Assembly: GCF_023074175.1 (NCBI RefSeq)
Contig: NZ_JADPKS010000104.1
Coordinates: forward strand, 1-64,000
Source: Bradyrhizobium sp. 139
GTDB lineage: Bacteria; Pseudomonadota; Alphaproteobacteria; Rhizobiales; Xanthobacteraceae
Length of the DNA stretch: 64,000 bases
Direction of reading: 5' to 3'
Position numbers and translations under genes: made by a program. The notes beneath the pieces were generated by a model. That model was given only the letters and a program-made list of their open reading frames with translations. It did not search any database and was not told where the DNA came from. The number at the start of each line of letters is the position of its first letter. Positions within the stretch are counted from its first letter, which is position 1. Positions 35,336-43,631 of this stretch are shown here, piece by piece.

Positions 35336-36260
35336 ACAGCACATCCGCGATGAGGTTGAAGAGCACCACCAGGCAAGCGAACACGAAGGTCACGGCCATC
35401 ACGACCGGGGTGTCGTTGGACAGGATGGAGGAGATCAGCAGCGAGCCGATGCCGGGGATGCGGAAGATCTGCTCGGTGACGATGGCGCCGCCAAACACCG
35501 CGGGCATCTGCAGCGCGATCAGCGTAACGACCGGGATCATGGCATTGCGCATCACGTGCTTGACGATGACCTTGGCCTGCCCGAGCCCCTTGGCGCGCGC
35601 CGTGGTGACGTAGTCGAGCCGGATCACGTCGAGCATCGCCGAGCGCACGAAGCGCGTCATCGACGCCGCCTGGAACAGGCCCAGCACCGCGACCGGCATG
35701 ATCGCCTGCCGGATCATCTCGAGCACCCAGCGGATGCCGGTGCCCTTGATGTCGGTCGTATAGACGAAGGGCAGCCAGTCCAGCGTGACCGAGAAGATCA
35801 GGATGAACAGGATGCCGGTGAAGAAGGTGGGTAGCGAGAAGCCGACGAAGGCGAGCGTGTTGGCGATCTGGTCGAACAGCGAATAGGGCTTTGTGGCCGC
35901 ATAAACGCCGACGGGAATCGCGATCATCAGCGCCAGGATCTGCGCCGAGCCGATCACGTAGAGCGTGGCCGGCAGGCGCTGCAGGATCAGCGTGTCGACG
36001 TTCATCCGGCTGACGAAGGAGAAACCCCAGTCGCCGTGCAGCATGGCGTTGAGCCAGTGCACGTAACGGAGATAGATCGGATCGTCGAGGCCGAACTTGG
36101 CCCGAAGCGCGGCCTGTACTTCGGGCGGCACGTTCGGGTTCGTTGCCAGTTCCGAGAAGGGATCGCCTGGCGCGAGCGCCAGCACGACAAACAGCACGAC
36201 CGAGATTCCGAGCAAACTCGGAATCGCGATCATCAGGCGACGCAGGACATACTGACTCAT
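35301..36260 (-). CDS. Peptide ABC transporter permease (DppB type)
   Basis: The 319-residue permease begins MSQYVLRRLMIAIPSLLGIS, matching DppB/OppB, and has the EAA loop TTARAKGLGQAKVIVKHVMRN. Six membrane segments are expected. It is second in the operon, 30 bases after the binding-protein gene, and overlaps dppC by 35 bases. Confidence 0.9.
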   Translation of the reverse strand: MSQYVLRRLMIAIPSLLGISVVLFVVLALAPGDPFSELATNPNVPPEVQAALRAKFGLDDPIYLRYVHWLNAMLHGDWGFSFVSRMNVDTLILQRLPATLYVIGSAQILALMIAIPVGVYAATKPYSLFDQIANTLAFVGFSLPTFFTGILFILIFSVTLDWLPFVYTTDIKGTGIRWVLEMIRQAIMPVAVLGLFQAASMTRFVRSAMLDVIRLDYVTTARAKGLGQAKVIVKHVMRNAMIPVVTLIALQMPAVFGGAIVTEQIFRIPGIGSLLISSILSNDTPVVMAVTFVFACLVVLFNLIADVLYGWLDPRISLR

Positions 36261-36290
36261 GAGGGAAAGACCCCGTCTAGAGCTGGGGGA

Positions 36291-38084
36291 TCATTCCTCG
36301 CGGTACCAGTCGAAGATGTTGTCGGTTTCGTTGGCCCAGCCCGAGATCACCGGACGCAGCGTGTTGGCGGAGGCCTCCACCTTCAGGCGATGCATCGCCG
36401 GGATAAAAACGGTGTCCTGCCACATCAGGTCGTTGCACTTGACGTAGAGGGCGGCGCGCTTGATCGGGTCCATTTCCTTGTCCGCCGCGTCGATTGCCGC
36501 GTCGTATTCCTTGTTGACCCAGCGCGGGAAATTCGTGCCCTGCCACTTGTTCTCTTTGCTGGCGATGTAACGCGAATGATAGCGGCGCATGTGCTGGGCC
36601 GGATCCGGCTGGCTCAGCGGGATCTGGAACATCTCGAGGTCGGCATAGAACTTCGGGTAGGTGTCGGGGTTGGCGACGTCCGAGGAGAAGAACACGGAGG
36701 CAACCACCGACTTCAGCTCGACGTCGATGCCGGCCTTCTGACAGGCCTGCTTGACGATCGCCTGGGTCTTCTGACGCGGACCATTGATCGCGGTCTGGTA
36801 CAGCAGCTTCAGCTTCTTGCCGTCTTTCTCGCGAATGCCGTCCGCGCCGGGCTTCCAGCCGGCGTCGTCGAGCAGCTTCGAGGCCTTCTCGATGCTGAAC
36901 TCCCAGGTGGTGTTCTTGGACACGAACTTCTCGGGACCGTTGAGGAAGTTGGCGGTGGTGCGGCCGGCGCGGCCATAGATCGCCTTCTTGATGGAATCGC
37001 GGTCGACCAGCATCGACAGCGCCTTGCGCACCGCCGGATCTGAGAACAGCGGATGCTTGGTCTTCATCGAAGACTTCTCGCCGTCGACCTCGGTGTTCGG
37101 ATCGGTGAAGTTGAGCGCGATGAACTCGGTGTCGCCGCCCACGGCGTAGATGGTCTTGCCCTTGCCGCCTTTCTCCAGCCGCAGCAGCACGTCATCCTCG
37201 ACCTGGATGTTCCATCCGAAATCATATTCGCCGGTCTGGATCACGGCGCGCGCCGCCGAGACGGCGTCGCCGCCACCCTTCATCTCGATCGAATCGAAAT
37301 GGGGACGGTTTGCCATGTGGTAGTCGGGATTGATCACGCCGCGAATGAGATCGCCGGGCTTGAACTCGACGAACTTGTAGGGACCGGTGCCCACGGGCGA
37401 GAGGTTGGCCGGGGCATCACGGGATTTCGAGCCGATATAGTCGGCGAACTGATGTTTCGGCAGGATCTGGCCGGCGCCGGCGCCGACGAACGCATCGGCC
37501 CAGAACGGGGTGGGCTGGGGGAAGGTGATCTTGACCGTGAGGTCGTCGATCTTCTCGAGCTTGAGGTCGCGATAGACGCCGGCCGTGACGGTCGCCGTGG
37601 CGGGATCCTTGGTATATTCCCAGGTGAAGATCACGTCGTCGGCCGAGAACGGCTTGCCGTCGTGCCATTTCACGCCGGGCTTCAACTTCCACGTCACCGA
37701 CGTGCCGTCGGCGGCGAGCAGGCCGTTCTGGACCGAGGGGATCTCTGAAGCCAGAACCAGCTTCATGTTGCCGTCCGGATCCCAGCAGGCGAGCGGTTCA
37801 TAGAACAGGCGGGAGCCGTCCTGGTCCTTGGTGCCGGTGGCGAAATGCGGATTGAGCAAAGTTGGGCCCTGCCACCACAGCAGCTTCAACGCACCGCCGC
37901 CGCCGCGCTTGGTCGGCTTGTAGGTCGAGGCGCCTTCTGCCATGGCGACGCCGCCGAGCGCGAGGATCTGGTTGGCCAGGGGGGCGGTGAGGCCGACGGC
38001 GGCCAGGCGCTGGATGAAGGCGCGGCGATCCATCCGCCCGTCCTTCACTTTGCCGATCATCGAACGCAGTTCTTTATCCAGCAT
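36291..38084 (-). CDS. Peptide-binding (solute-binding) protein of the Dpp-type transporter
   Basis: The 597-residue protein belongs to solute-binding family 5. A twin-arginine-like signal (MDRRAFIQRLAAVGLTAPLA) follows a short basic N-terminal stretch, and cleavage near GVAMAEG is likely. Motifs include GVKWHDGKPFSADDVIFTWE and GTGPYKFVEFKPGD. The ATG at 38084 gives MLDKELRSMIGKVKDG; the open frame above it is palindrome-like DNA. It heads the operon of permeases and ATPases down to 32458. The related substrates are peptides or aminoacyl compounds, fitting the upstream M20 gene. Confidence 0.9.
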   Translation of the reverse strand: MLDKELRSMIGKVKDGRMDRRAFIQRLAAVGLTAPLANQILALGGVAMAEGASTYKPTKRGGGGALKLLWWQGPTLLNPHFATGTKDQDGSRLFYEPLACWDPDGNMKLVLASEIPSVQNGLLAADGTSVTWKLKPGVKWHDGKPFSADDVIFTWEYTKDPATATVTAGVYRDLKLEKIDDLTVKITFPQPTPFWADAFVGAGAGQILPKHQFADYIGSKSRDAPANLSPVGTGPYKFVEFKPGDLIRGVINPDYHMANRPHFDSIEMKGGGDAVSAARAVIQTGEYDFGWNIQVEDDVLLRLEKGGKGKTIYAVGGDTEFIALNFTDPNTEVDGEKSSMKTKHPLFSDPAVRKALSMLVDRDSIKKAIYGRAGRTTANFLNGPEKFVSKNTTWEFSIEKASKLLDDAGWKPGADGIREKDGKKLKLLYQTAINGPRQKTQAIVKQACQKAGIDVELKSVVASVFFSSDVANPDTYPKFYADLEMFQIPLSQPDPAQHMRRYHSRYIASKENKWQGTNFPRWVNKEYDAAIDAADKEMDPIKRAALYVKCNDLMWQDTVFIPAMHRLKVEASANTLRPVISGWANETDNIFDWYREE

Positions 38085-38348
38085 GGTTGTCCCCCGTCTG
38101 GTTCCCGTTTTTGGATGCAGGCGGCCGCGAGAGGCGGCCACCGGGTTTGGCTGGCGGTAGATGGCACACTGAATAGGGCATACGTCAACTGCGACCGTGT
38201 GTATGCAAACGGTCTTCTGGCTGTCCGTTGGGCAAAACTGCGTTCCACAGCCCAAGCGTTCGGCAATCCGGCGCTAAAACGCGCCGGAATCCCGCGTTGC
38301 ACTGCGGAAAATTTGTTCGCCGGATCAGACGAAGTATCGAGACGAATT
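38085..38348. promoter_or_regulatory. Promoter region of the peptide-transporter operon
   Basis: A 264-base gap lies upstream of the binding-protein start and downstream of the M20 stop. It contains inverse pairs gcatac/gtatgc (38179-38207, wide spacing) and an 8-bp stem tccggcgc-taaaac-gcgccgga (38267-38288). The second could end the M20 transcript. No promoter boxes could be assigned with confidence. Confidence 0.4.
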
Positions 38349-39767
38349 CTACACCACGGACATATTCAGCGGCGGTGCGACGTGATCCGGCAGTGGGCAC
38401 ACATAAGGTGTCTTGGCCGTCCGCTTCTTCAGGTCAGCCTTCGCGGCCTTGATCAGCCCGGGCTCCACCAACGCCTTGATGCCGATCCCGGCCATCGCCT
38501 TGGCGGCCTGCACCATGGCCTTGTGGGCGTGTCCACTCTTGCCCTGCGCCACCACCTGCCAGGTGTGGAACGGCGTGCCGATTGCAACCGTCGGTGCATG
38601 GACCTGCACGGTCGGCACCACCCAGCTCACGTCGCCGACGTCGGTCGAGCCGACCAGCGGGTTACGCTTGGCATCGAGCGGCACCAGAAAGTCGGCCAGC
38701 GGCCGATCGGTCGGCTCCATGCCGATCGCGTAGTAGACCGACTCGATATCCTTGTCGCTGAGCGTCGCGCGGATCTGGCTGGCAAACCCCTTGTCGGCGT
38801 CGTCGAAATGCGGCGGCCCCAGCTCTTCCATCACCCGGTGCAGCGCCTGCTCCAACGGAGTATTCGGCAGGATGTTGGAGACCGCGGAGATGATCTTCAT
38901 CTCGACCTTGGTCTCGGTCATCAACGCCGCGCCTTCTGCGATCTTGCTCACGCGTCCGACCAGCTCGTTCATGCCGGGCAGATCGCGGGCGCGGATCGAA
39001 TAGCGCACGCGCGCATGCGCCTGCACCACGTTGGGGGCGATACCGCCGGTGTCGAGCAGCGCATAGTGCACGCGCGCATCGCTCGGCATGTGCTCGCGCA
39101 TGTAGTTCACGCCAACATTCATCAGCTCCACGGCATCGAGCGCGGAGCGGCCAAGATGCGGCGAAGCCGCCGCATGCGAGGTGCGGCCGGTGAAAATGAA
39201 ATCGGCGCGGGTGTTGGCGAGCGACGGCGTTACCGCGACTTCCCAGAAGCTGTGCGGATGCCAGGTGATGGCGATGTCGGCGTCGTCGAACGCGCCGGAG
39301 CGCACCATGAAGGCCTTTGCCGCGCCGCCTTCCTCCGCGGGGCAGCCGTAATAGCGCACACGGCCGGGCACCTTGTTCTCGGCGAGCCAATCCTTCATCG
39401 CGGTCGCGGCGAGCAGCGCCGCGGAACCAAGCAGATTATGTCCGCAACCATGGCCATGGCCGCCGGTCTCGACCGGCCGGTGCTCGGCGACGCCGGCCTC
39501 CTGGCTGAGGCCCGGCAGCGCGTCATATTCACCCATGAAGGCAATGACCGGACCGCCCTCGCCCCATTCGCCCATCACCGCAGTCGGAATGCCCGCGACA
39601 TTCTCGGTGATGCGGAAACCCTGGTGGCGCAGCTCGGCCAGATGCTCGGCAGCGGACCGCGCTTCGGTGTAGCACACCTCCGGCATGCCCCAGACCTTGT
39701 CGCTGAGGTCGATGAAACGCGCCTTGATCGTGTCGACGCCACGCCAGATGTCGCTGCGGTTATCCAT
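38349..39767 (-). CDS. M20 family metallopeptidase/amidohydrolase (AbgB-like)
   Basis: The 472-residue enzyme has the M20 zinc pattern: a first metal histidine within GHGHGCGHN, EEGGAAKAFMV (catalytic Glu), and a C-terminal His in IGTPFHTWQ. The organisation suggests p-aminobenzoyl-glutamate or peptide aminoacylase-type hydrolysis. I start at the ATG at 39767 (MDNRSDIWRGVDTIKARF); an upstream start at 39857 adds 30 residues. Located just upstream of the peptide transporter, so it may process the imported substrate. Confidence 0.88.
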   Translation of the reverse strand: MDNRSDIWRGVDTIKARFIDLSDKVWGMPEVCYTEARSAAEHLAELRHQGFRITENVAGIPTAVMGEWGEGGPVIAFMGEYDALPGLSQEAGVAEHRPVETGGHGHGCGHNLLGSAALLAATAMKDWLAENKVPGRVRYYGCPAEEGGAAKAFMVRSGAFDDADIAITWHPHSFWEVAVTPSLANTRADFIFTGRTSHAAASPHLGRSALDAVELMNVGVNYMREHMPSDARVHYALLDTGGIAPNVVQAHARVRYSIRARDLPGMNELVGRVSKIAEGAALMTETKVEMKIISAVSNILPNTPLEQALHRVMEELGPPHFDDADKGFASQIRATLSDKDIESVYYAIGMEPTDRPLADFLVPLDAKRNPLVGSTDVGDVSWVVPTVQVHAPTVAIGTPFHTWQVVAQGKSGHAHKAMVQAAKAMAGIGIKALVEPGLIKAAKADLKKRTAKTPYVCPLPDHVAPPLNMSVV

Positions 39768-39920
39768 GCTTCGGTCCGTGATCTCTTGGTCAAACGAAGC
39801 GGCAATGGTTAGCAGCTTCGGCATGGTCCGCCTAGCAGCGACGGGGACACCAGCCATGCGGCCCAGCGGGGTCCCACGGCACGGCCCAAGGCGATTGGTC
39901 GCGCGAAAGCCGCGACAAGA

Positions 39921-40310
39921 CTACATTCTCGGCCTTGATAGCGCGTCTTTGCTGACGAACAGGAGGCGTCGCCGAAAGGCCGTCGGACTCTCGGCAACCA
40001 GCACTCCCTTCAGAGATTCCAGGCCGCCTGCGAAGAACGGTTCGCGAAGCCCATTACCGTGAACCTCGGTCCATTCCGGTATTTGTAGTCCGTAAACTCG
40101 CGCAAGGTGCTCCGCGACTGCCGCCGCATAGGCATCGTGCACGGCATCGATGGAAGCGGGGCGTTGTTCGATCGCCTGCTGGCGCGAGGGTGGGTTCATA
40201 TAGAACGAATCGAGAAATTCGCGGAGCGACGGGTCAAACTTCTGCTCGCCGGCTCTTACGCGGCGAACCACCTCACTCAACGTTGCGGGTTTCTTGCCAA
40301 ACAGGCTCAT
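39921..40310 (-). CDS. Hypothetical partner of the DUF6036-type nucleotidyltransferase
   Basis: The 129-residue protein is soluble and ends GVLVAESPTAFRRRLLFVSKDALSRPRM. I recall similar tails in small proteins encoded beside predicted nucleotidyltransferases. The ATGA overlap with the next gene (40307-40310) makes a tight operon. It has no cysteine cluster, signal peptide or membrane segment. Local base composition is lower in G+C than nearby. It could be an antitoxin or accessory factor; no function is established. Confidence 0.55.
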   Translation of the reverse strand: MSLFGKKPATLSEVVRRVRAGEQKFDPSLREFLDSFYMNPPSRQQAIEQRPASIDAVHDAYAAAVAEHLARVYGLQIPEWTEVHGNGLREPFFAGGLESLKGVLVAESPTAFRRRLLFVSKDALSRPRM

Positions 40311-40918
40311 GGCTGGCTCGACGAGGAAGGCGCTTGATCATTGTCGGGCCCGAGATTTGAAAAAATCTCCTCGAGACCCAACCGTGTTTTGGGCTGAAGC
40401 ACGTTCTGTGGGTAAAATTTTTCAACCAGCGTCAATGCGTCCTGGCTGTCCTTGATGCCTATGGCGCGGGCGAGGAGCTTAATATCGTCGATATCCGAGT
40501 TCGTTTCGACGCCGCCGACGCGCATGGCGCGGCATTTCATGGCGAACAGGTATTCCGGTCTTGCCGTATAGACGCGGAGGCCAGGCTGATCCTCGGCAGG
40601 ATACGTCTTGAACAAAGTCTTCACGTCGGGATCAGCGTCTCTCTTGCTCAGCCACCCCTTTACACCGTCGTTCAACCAATTTTCATCCCACCCGAACTCC
40701 TCTGCCATCTCGACAGCCAGCTTCTTGATGAAATCCCTGTTCCCTTCAAACACCGCATCGACGTCCCCGGTGTTGATCTGCCGATTCAGGGTCAGCAGGA
40801 GAGCCGATCCGCCGTAGATCACGATTTCGACGGTGCGACCGGCCGCAAAAGCCCTCCGGCCGAGTTCAGCCAGCGCATACTCCAGAGGTGATCGATCGAA
40901 GTTCTTGTTGTCGCTCAT
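40307..40918 (-). CDS. DUF6036-type nucleotidyltransferase
   Basis: The 203-residue protein has the nucleotidyltransferase elements IVIYGGSALLL (Gly-Gly-Ser at 36-38) followed by TGDVDAVFEG (Asp52, Asp54). A second block, YTARPEYLFAMKCRAMR, also appears in AbiEii/DUF6036 relatives. It is first of a two-gene unit with the 129-residue protein. Three rows across it (40621-40800) total 99 G+C of 180, 55 percent, against 46 of 60 in 41521-41580. This module looks acquired. It could be a toxin, but no catalytic test is possible here. Confidence 0.65.
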   Translation of the reverse strand: MSDNKNFDRSPLEYALAELGRRAFAAGRTVEIVIYGGSALLLTLNRQINTGDVDAVFEGNRDFIKKLAVEMAEEFGWDENWLNDGVKGWLSKRDADPDVKTLFKTYPAEDQPGLRVYTARPEYLFAMKCRAMRVGGVETNSDIDDIKLLARAIGIKDSQDALTLVEKFYPQNVLQPKTRLGLEEIFSNLGPDNDQAPSSSSQP

Positions 40919-41186
40919 GGCTTCTTCCGCAGCTCGCGAAACGATACGTCTGCAACACGAGGCCGACAATAGCATTCCGCCCCCGGCAGTTCGCCAGCCG
41001 TCAACGATCGGGGAGATGGACCGATTCTAGGGTTGTTCCTGCCTGAACTTGCACAGCCCGTGCTCCAATCCTCTGCGAATGGCCGCGACAAGCCTTTAAA
41101 ACGGATCATTCGCGGCTTAGATTGATCCTGCTTCGCGCGTCGTTCCGCAGCAATGGCGGAGCGATGCTCTCAGCCAGGAGAACTCC
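40919..41186. promoter_or_regulatory. Divergent promoter region between the nucleotidyltransferase and the HtrA-like gene
   Basis: This 268-base gap lies between two divergent starts. An AGGAG at 41178-41182 precedes the HtrA-like ATG. I could not assign promoter elements and see no palindrome of the major families. Confidence 0.4.
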
Positions 41187-42158
41187 ATGCCCGCTCTGAC
41201 CGAATGGAGAGTGCCGCCGGCCAATCAGCCGCGTGCGAGCGATTACGGTTTCGATCTCGACCGCGCGCTCGCATCGGTCGTCGGCCTGCATGCCATCATT
41301 CCGCCGGACGCCTTCAGTGCCGAAACGCTGGGCACCGAACGCGCCGGCAACGGCGTCGTGATCGATGAGGGGCTGGTGCTGACCATCGGCTATCTCATCA
41401 CCGAAGCAGAGTCGGTGTGGCTGCATCTCGGAGACGGGCGCGTGGTGGAAGGGCATGTGCTCGGCTTCGACGCTGTCACCGGCTTCGGGCTGGTACAGGC
41501 GCTCGGCCAGCTCGACGTCGAACCCTTGCCGCTCGGCATCTCGGCCGGGACCCGGCTCGGCGACCGCGTCGTGGTCGGCGGCACCGGCGGGCGCACCCGC
41601 TCGGTCGCAAGCCAGATCGTGGCCAAGCAGGAATTCGCCGGCTACTGGGAATATCTGCTGGATGAAGCCGTCTTCACCCATCCCGCACATCCGAACTGGG
41701 GCGGCACGGCGCTGCTCAACGAGCGCGGCGAGCTGATCGGCATCGGCTCGCTCCAGCTCGAGCGCGAACGCGACGGCAAGGCCGAGCATGTCAACATGAT
41801 CGTGCCGATCGACCTCTTGAAGCCGATCCTGGACGATCTGCGCAAGTTCGGCCGCGTCAACAAGCCGGCACGGCCCTGGCTCGGGCTCTATTCGACAGAG
41901 ATCGACAATCGCGTGGTGGTGATCGGGATTTCAGCCAACGGTCCGGCCGCGCGCGCCGAGCTCAAGACCGGCGACGTCATCCTCGCGGTCGACGGCGAGA
42001 AGGTCACGAGCCAGACCGGCTTCTACAAGAAAATGTGGGGGCTCGGCGCCGCCGGAGTCGATGTGCCCCTCACCGTGCACCATGAAGGTGTCACCTTCGA
42101 CGTCACAGTGACGTCGACCGACCGCTTCAAGCTCCTGAAGGCGCCGAAGCTGCACTGA
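41187..42158 (+). CDS. HtrA/DegP-fold protein lacking the catalytic triad, with PDZ domain
   Basis: The 323-residue protein aligns by eye to HtrA proteases: GNGVVIDEGLVLT, a loop DGRVVEGHVLGFD, a GGTGGRTRSV stretch and GGTALLNERGELIG. Yet the triad is gone. The His slot (normally NNHVV) reads IGYLI with Tyr69. The Asp slot (TDLAV) reads TGFGL with Gly99. The Ser slot (GNSGGPL) reads PNWGGTA with Trp171. A PDZ-like domain (about 220-310, GPAARAELKTGDVILAVDGEKV) is intact. There is no signal peptide. It may be a binding or scaffold protein. It is 35 bases upstream of a hydrolase gene, so probably an operon. Confidence 0.82.
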   Translation: MPALTEWRVPPANQPRASDYGFDLDRALASVVGLHAIIPPDAFSAETLGTERAGNGVVIDEGLVLTIGYLITEAESVWLHLGDGRVVEGHVLGFDAVTGFGLVQALGQLDVEPLPLGISAGTRLGDRVVVGGTGGRTRSVASQIVAKQEFAGYWEYLLDEAVFTHPAHPNWGGTALLNERGELIGIGSLQLERERDGKAEHVNMIVPIDLLKPILDDLRKFGRVNKPARPWLGLYSTEIDNRVVVIGISANGPAARAELKTGDVILAVDGEKVTSQTGFYKKMWGLGAAGVDVPLTVHHEGVTFDVTVTSTDRFKLLKAPKLH

Positions 42159-42193
42159 CAAGATCGAACTGACATCAGGCAAGGAAAGCGGCG

Positions 42194-43264
42194 ATGAGCG
42201 ATGCCGTCGTTGACGACATCATGGCCGTGCTACCGCCGCTGCTCAATGCGCTGGAAGCACTCGGCTTCTTCACCCGGCACCTGCATCCGCCAGTCTTCGC
42301 CTCGGTGATGAATGCGATCGGCACGCCCGACGAGGCGCTGCAAGCGGCACACGCGGCGATCGGGGATTGGCCCGAGCAGTTCACCGGACTGCGCGAGCGG
42401 CTCGATCGCGCCTGCAATGAAGCGCTTGCCGCCTTTGCCGGCATCCGCGAGGTCGAGCGCGGCAATGGCGAGCTCGTCGCGGTCTTCCGCGCGCTGCGCC
42501 ATGTGCCTCGCGCACAGGAAGCGCTGTATCCGCTCTCGACCCAGTTTCCGCCGGTGAGCAGCTTCTTCCTCAACGCCGCCAATCGCAAGAGTGACGATCT
42601 GCTGGCGCGACTGGACGCCGGCGCGGGCGAACACACCGGCATTTTCCACGACCACAACGAGCCGGGCAGCCGCGGCGGCTTCTCGGTCTATGTGCCAGAA
42701 TATTATTCGCCGGAGCGCGCCATGCCGCTGGTCATGGCGCTGCATGGCGGCAGCGGCAACGGCCGCGGCTTCCTGTGGAGTTGGCTGCGCGATGCCCGCA
42801 GCTTTGGCGCGATCCTGGTGGCGCCGACCGCGGCCGGCCCGACATGGGCGCTGATGGGCGACGACACCGACACGCCCAACCTTATGCGCATTCTCGAGAC
42901 CGTGCGCAGCCGCTGGACCATCGATGCCTCGCGCCTGTTGCTGACCGGCATGAGCGACGGCGGCACCTTCTGCTACGTCACCGGGCTCGACGGCTCTTCA
43001 CCCTTCACTCATCTTGCGCCGGTCTCAGCGACCTTCCATCCGCTGATGGCGGAGATGGCGGACGCTGCGCGCCTGCAGAGACTGCCGATCTTCATCACCC
43101 ACGGCAAGCTCGACTGGATGTTTCCAGTACAGACCGCCCGGCAGACGCAGGCGGCCCTCTCCGCCGCCGGCGCCGACGTCACCTATCGCGAGATCGACGA
43201 CCTCAGCCACACCTATCCGTGCGAAATCAACGCGGATCTGGTGGGGTGGCTGAATGGCGGATGA
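42194..43264 (+). CDS. Alpha/beta hydrolase with helical N-terminal domain (predicted esterase/depolymerase-like)
   Basis: The 356-residue protein has about 130 N-terminal helical residues, then an alpha/beta-hydrolase domain. MPLVMALHGGSGNGRGF supplies the oxyanion loop, and Ser254 lies in GMSDGGTF. Asp307 in HGKLDWMF and His339 in LSHTYPCE complete a plausible triad. It resembles phospholipase/carboxylesterase and polyhydroxybutyrate depolymerase-type enzymes. There is no signal peptide. The operon partner is the HtrA-fold pseudoprotease upstream. Confidence 0.78.
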   Translation: MSDAVVDDIMAVLPPLLNALEALGFFTRHLHPPVFASVMNAIGTPDEALQAAHAAIGDWPEQFTGLRERLDRACNEALAAFAGIREVERGNGELVAVFRALRHVPRAQEALYPLSTQFPPVSSFFLNAANRKSDDLLARLDAGAGEHTGIFHDHNEPGSRGGFSVYVPEYYSPERAMPLVMALHGGSGNGRGFLWSWLRDARSFGAILVAPTAAGPTWALMGDDTDTPNLMRILETVRSRWTIDASRLLLTGMSDGGTFCYVTGLDGSSPFTHLAPVSATFHPLMAEMADAARLQRLPIFITHGKLDWMFPVQTARQTQAALSAAGADVTYREIDDLSHTYPCEINADLVGWLNGG

Positions 43265-43343
43265 CGAACCGTCCTTGATCGTGCCGCACTGCCGCGGAAC
43301 CATCACTCCGGGCCGACGTTATCGCCGTCACCGGAGGTTCGTC

Positions 43344-43550
43344 ATGCAGACTTTTTTCGGAATGATCCTTGGTGCGCTGCTGCTTGCGTGCGGCGTCTAC
43401 ATCTATGACTCCATGCAGACGTCGTCGGTCGCCAATGGCGAGGTCGCGATCACCAATCGCACCATCGTGAACTGGGATGTCGCGAAGGCCGATTGGGACG
43501 CGCTGCGCGACCGCGCGCACAAGGACTGGGTCCGGATCTCATCGAAGTAA
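43344..43550 (+). CDS. Small membrane-anchored hypothetical protein
   Basis: The 68-residue protein has one hydrophobic N-terminal segment (TFFGMILGALLLACGVYIY) and a short soluble tail with WDVAKADWDALRDRAHKDW. GGAGG lies six bases before the ATG at 43344. It may be a lipoprotein by Cys, but the lipobox is weak. Family unknown. A strong hairpin follows at 43569-43600. Confidence 0.65.
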   Translation: MQTFFGMILGALLLACGVYIYDSMQTSSVANGEVAITNRTIVNWDVAKADWDALRDRAHKDWVRISSK

Positions 43551-43568
43551 CGACGCCGTGTCATGAAC

Positions 43569-43600
43569 AAGGCGCCGCCGCGCGTCCGCGTCGGCGCCTT
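43569..43600 (+). terminator. Candidate terminator after the small anchored-protein gene
   Basis: The arms aaggcgccg (43569-43577) and cggcgcctt (43592-43600) extend inward with ccgcg/cgcgt (one mismatch) around a four-base centre (cgtc). It lies 18 bases past the stop, followed by ttgtgg, which is only weakly T-rich. It separates convergent genes and may serve both. Confidence 0.7.
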
Positions 43601-43631
43601 TGTGGTTGACTGAGGTTCGATGCGGCTTGCG

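Noticed and set aside
37845..39812. 655-codon plus-strand frame across the M20 and peptide-binding protein genes
   Set aside because: It is antisense to two genes with clear family motifs, and its composition is of shadow type.
41187..42158. Naming the gene as an active serine protease
   Set aside because: The His, Asp and Ser slots hold Tyr, Gly and Trp by my alignment, so activity cannot be claimed.
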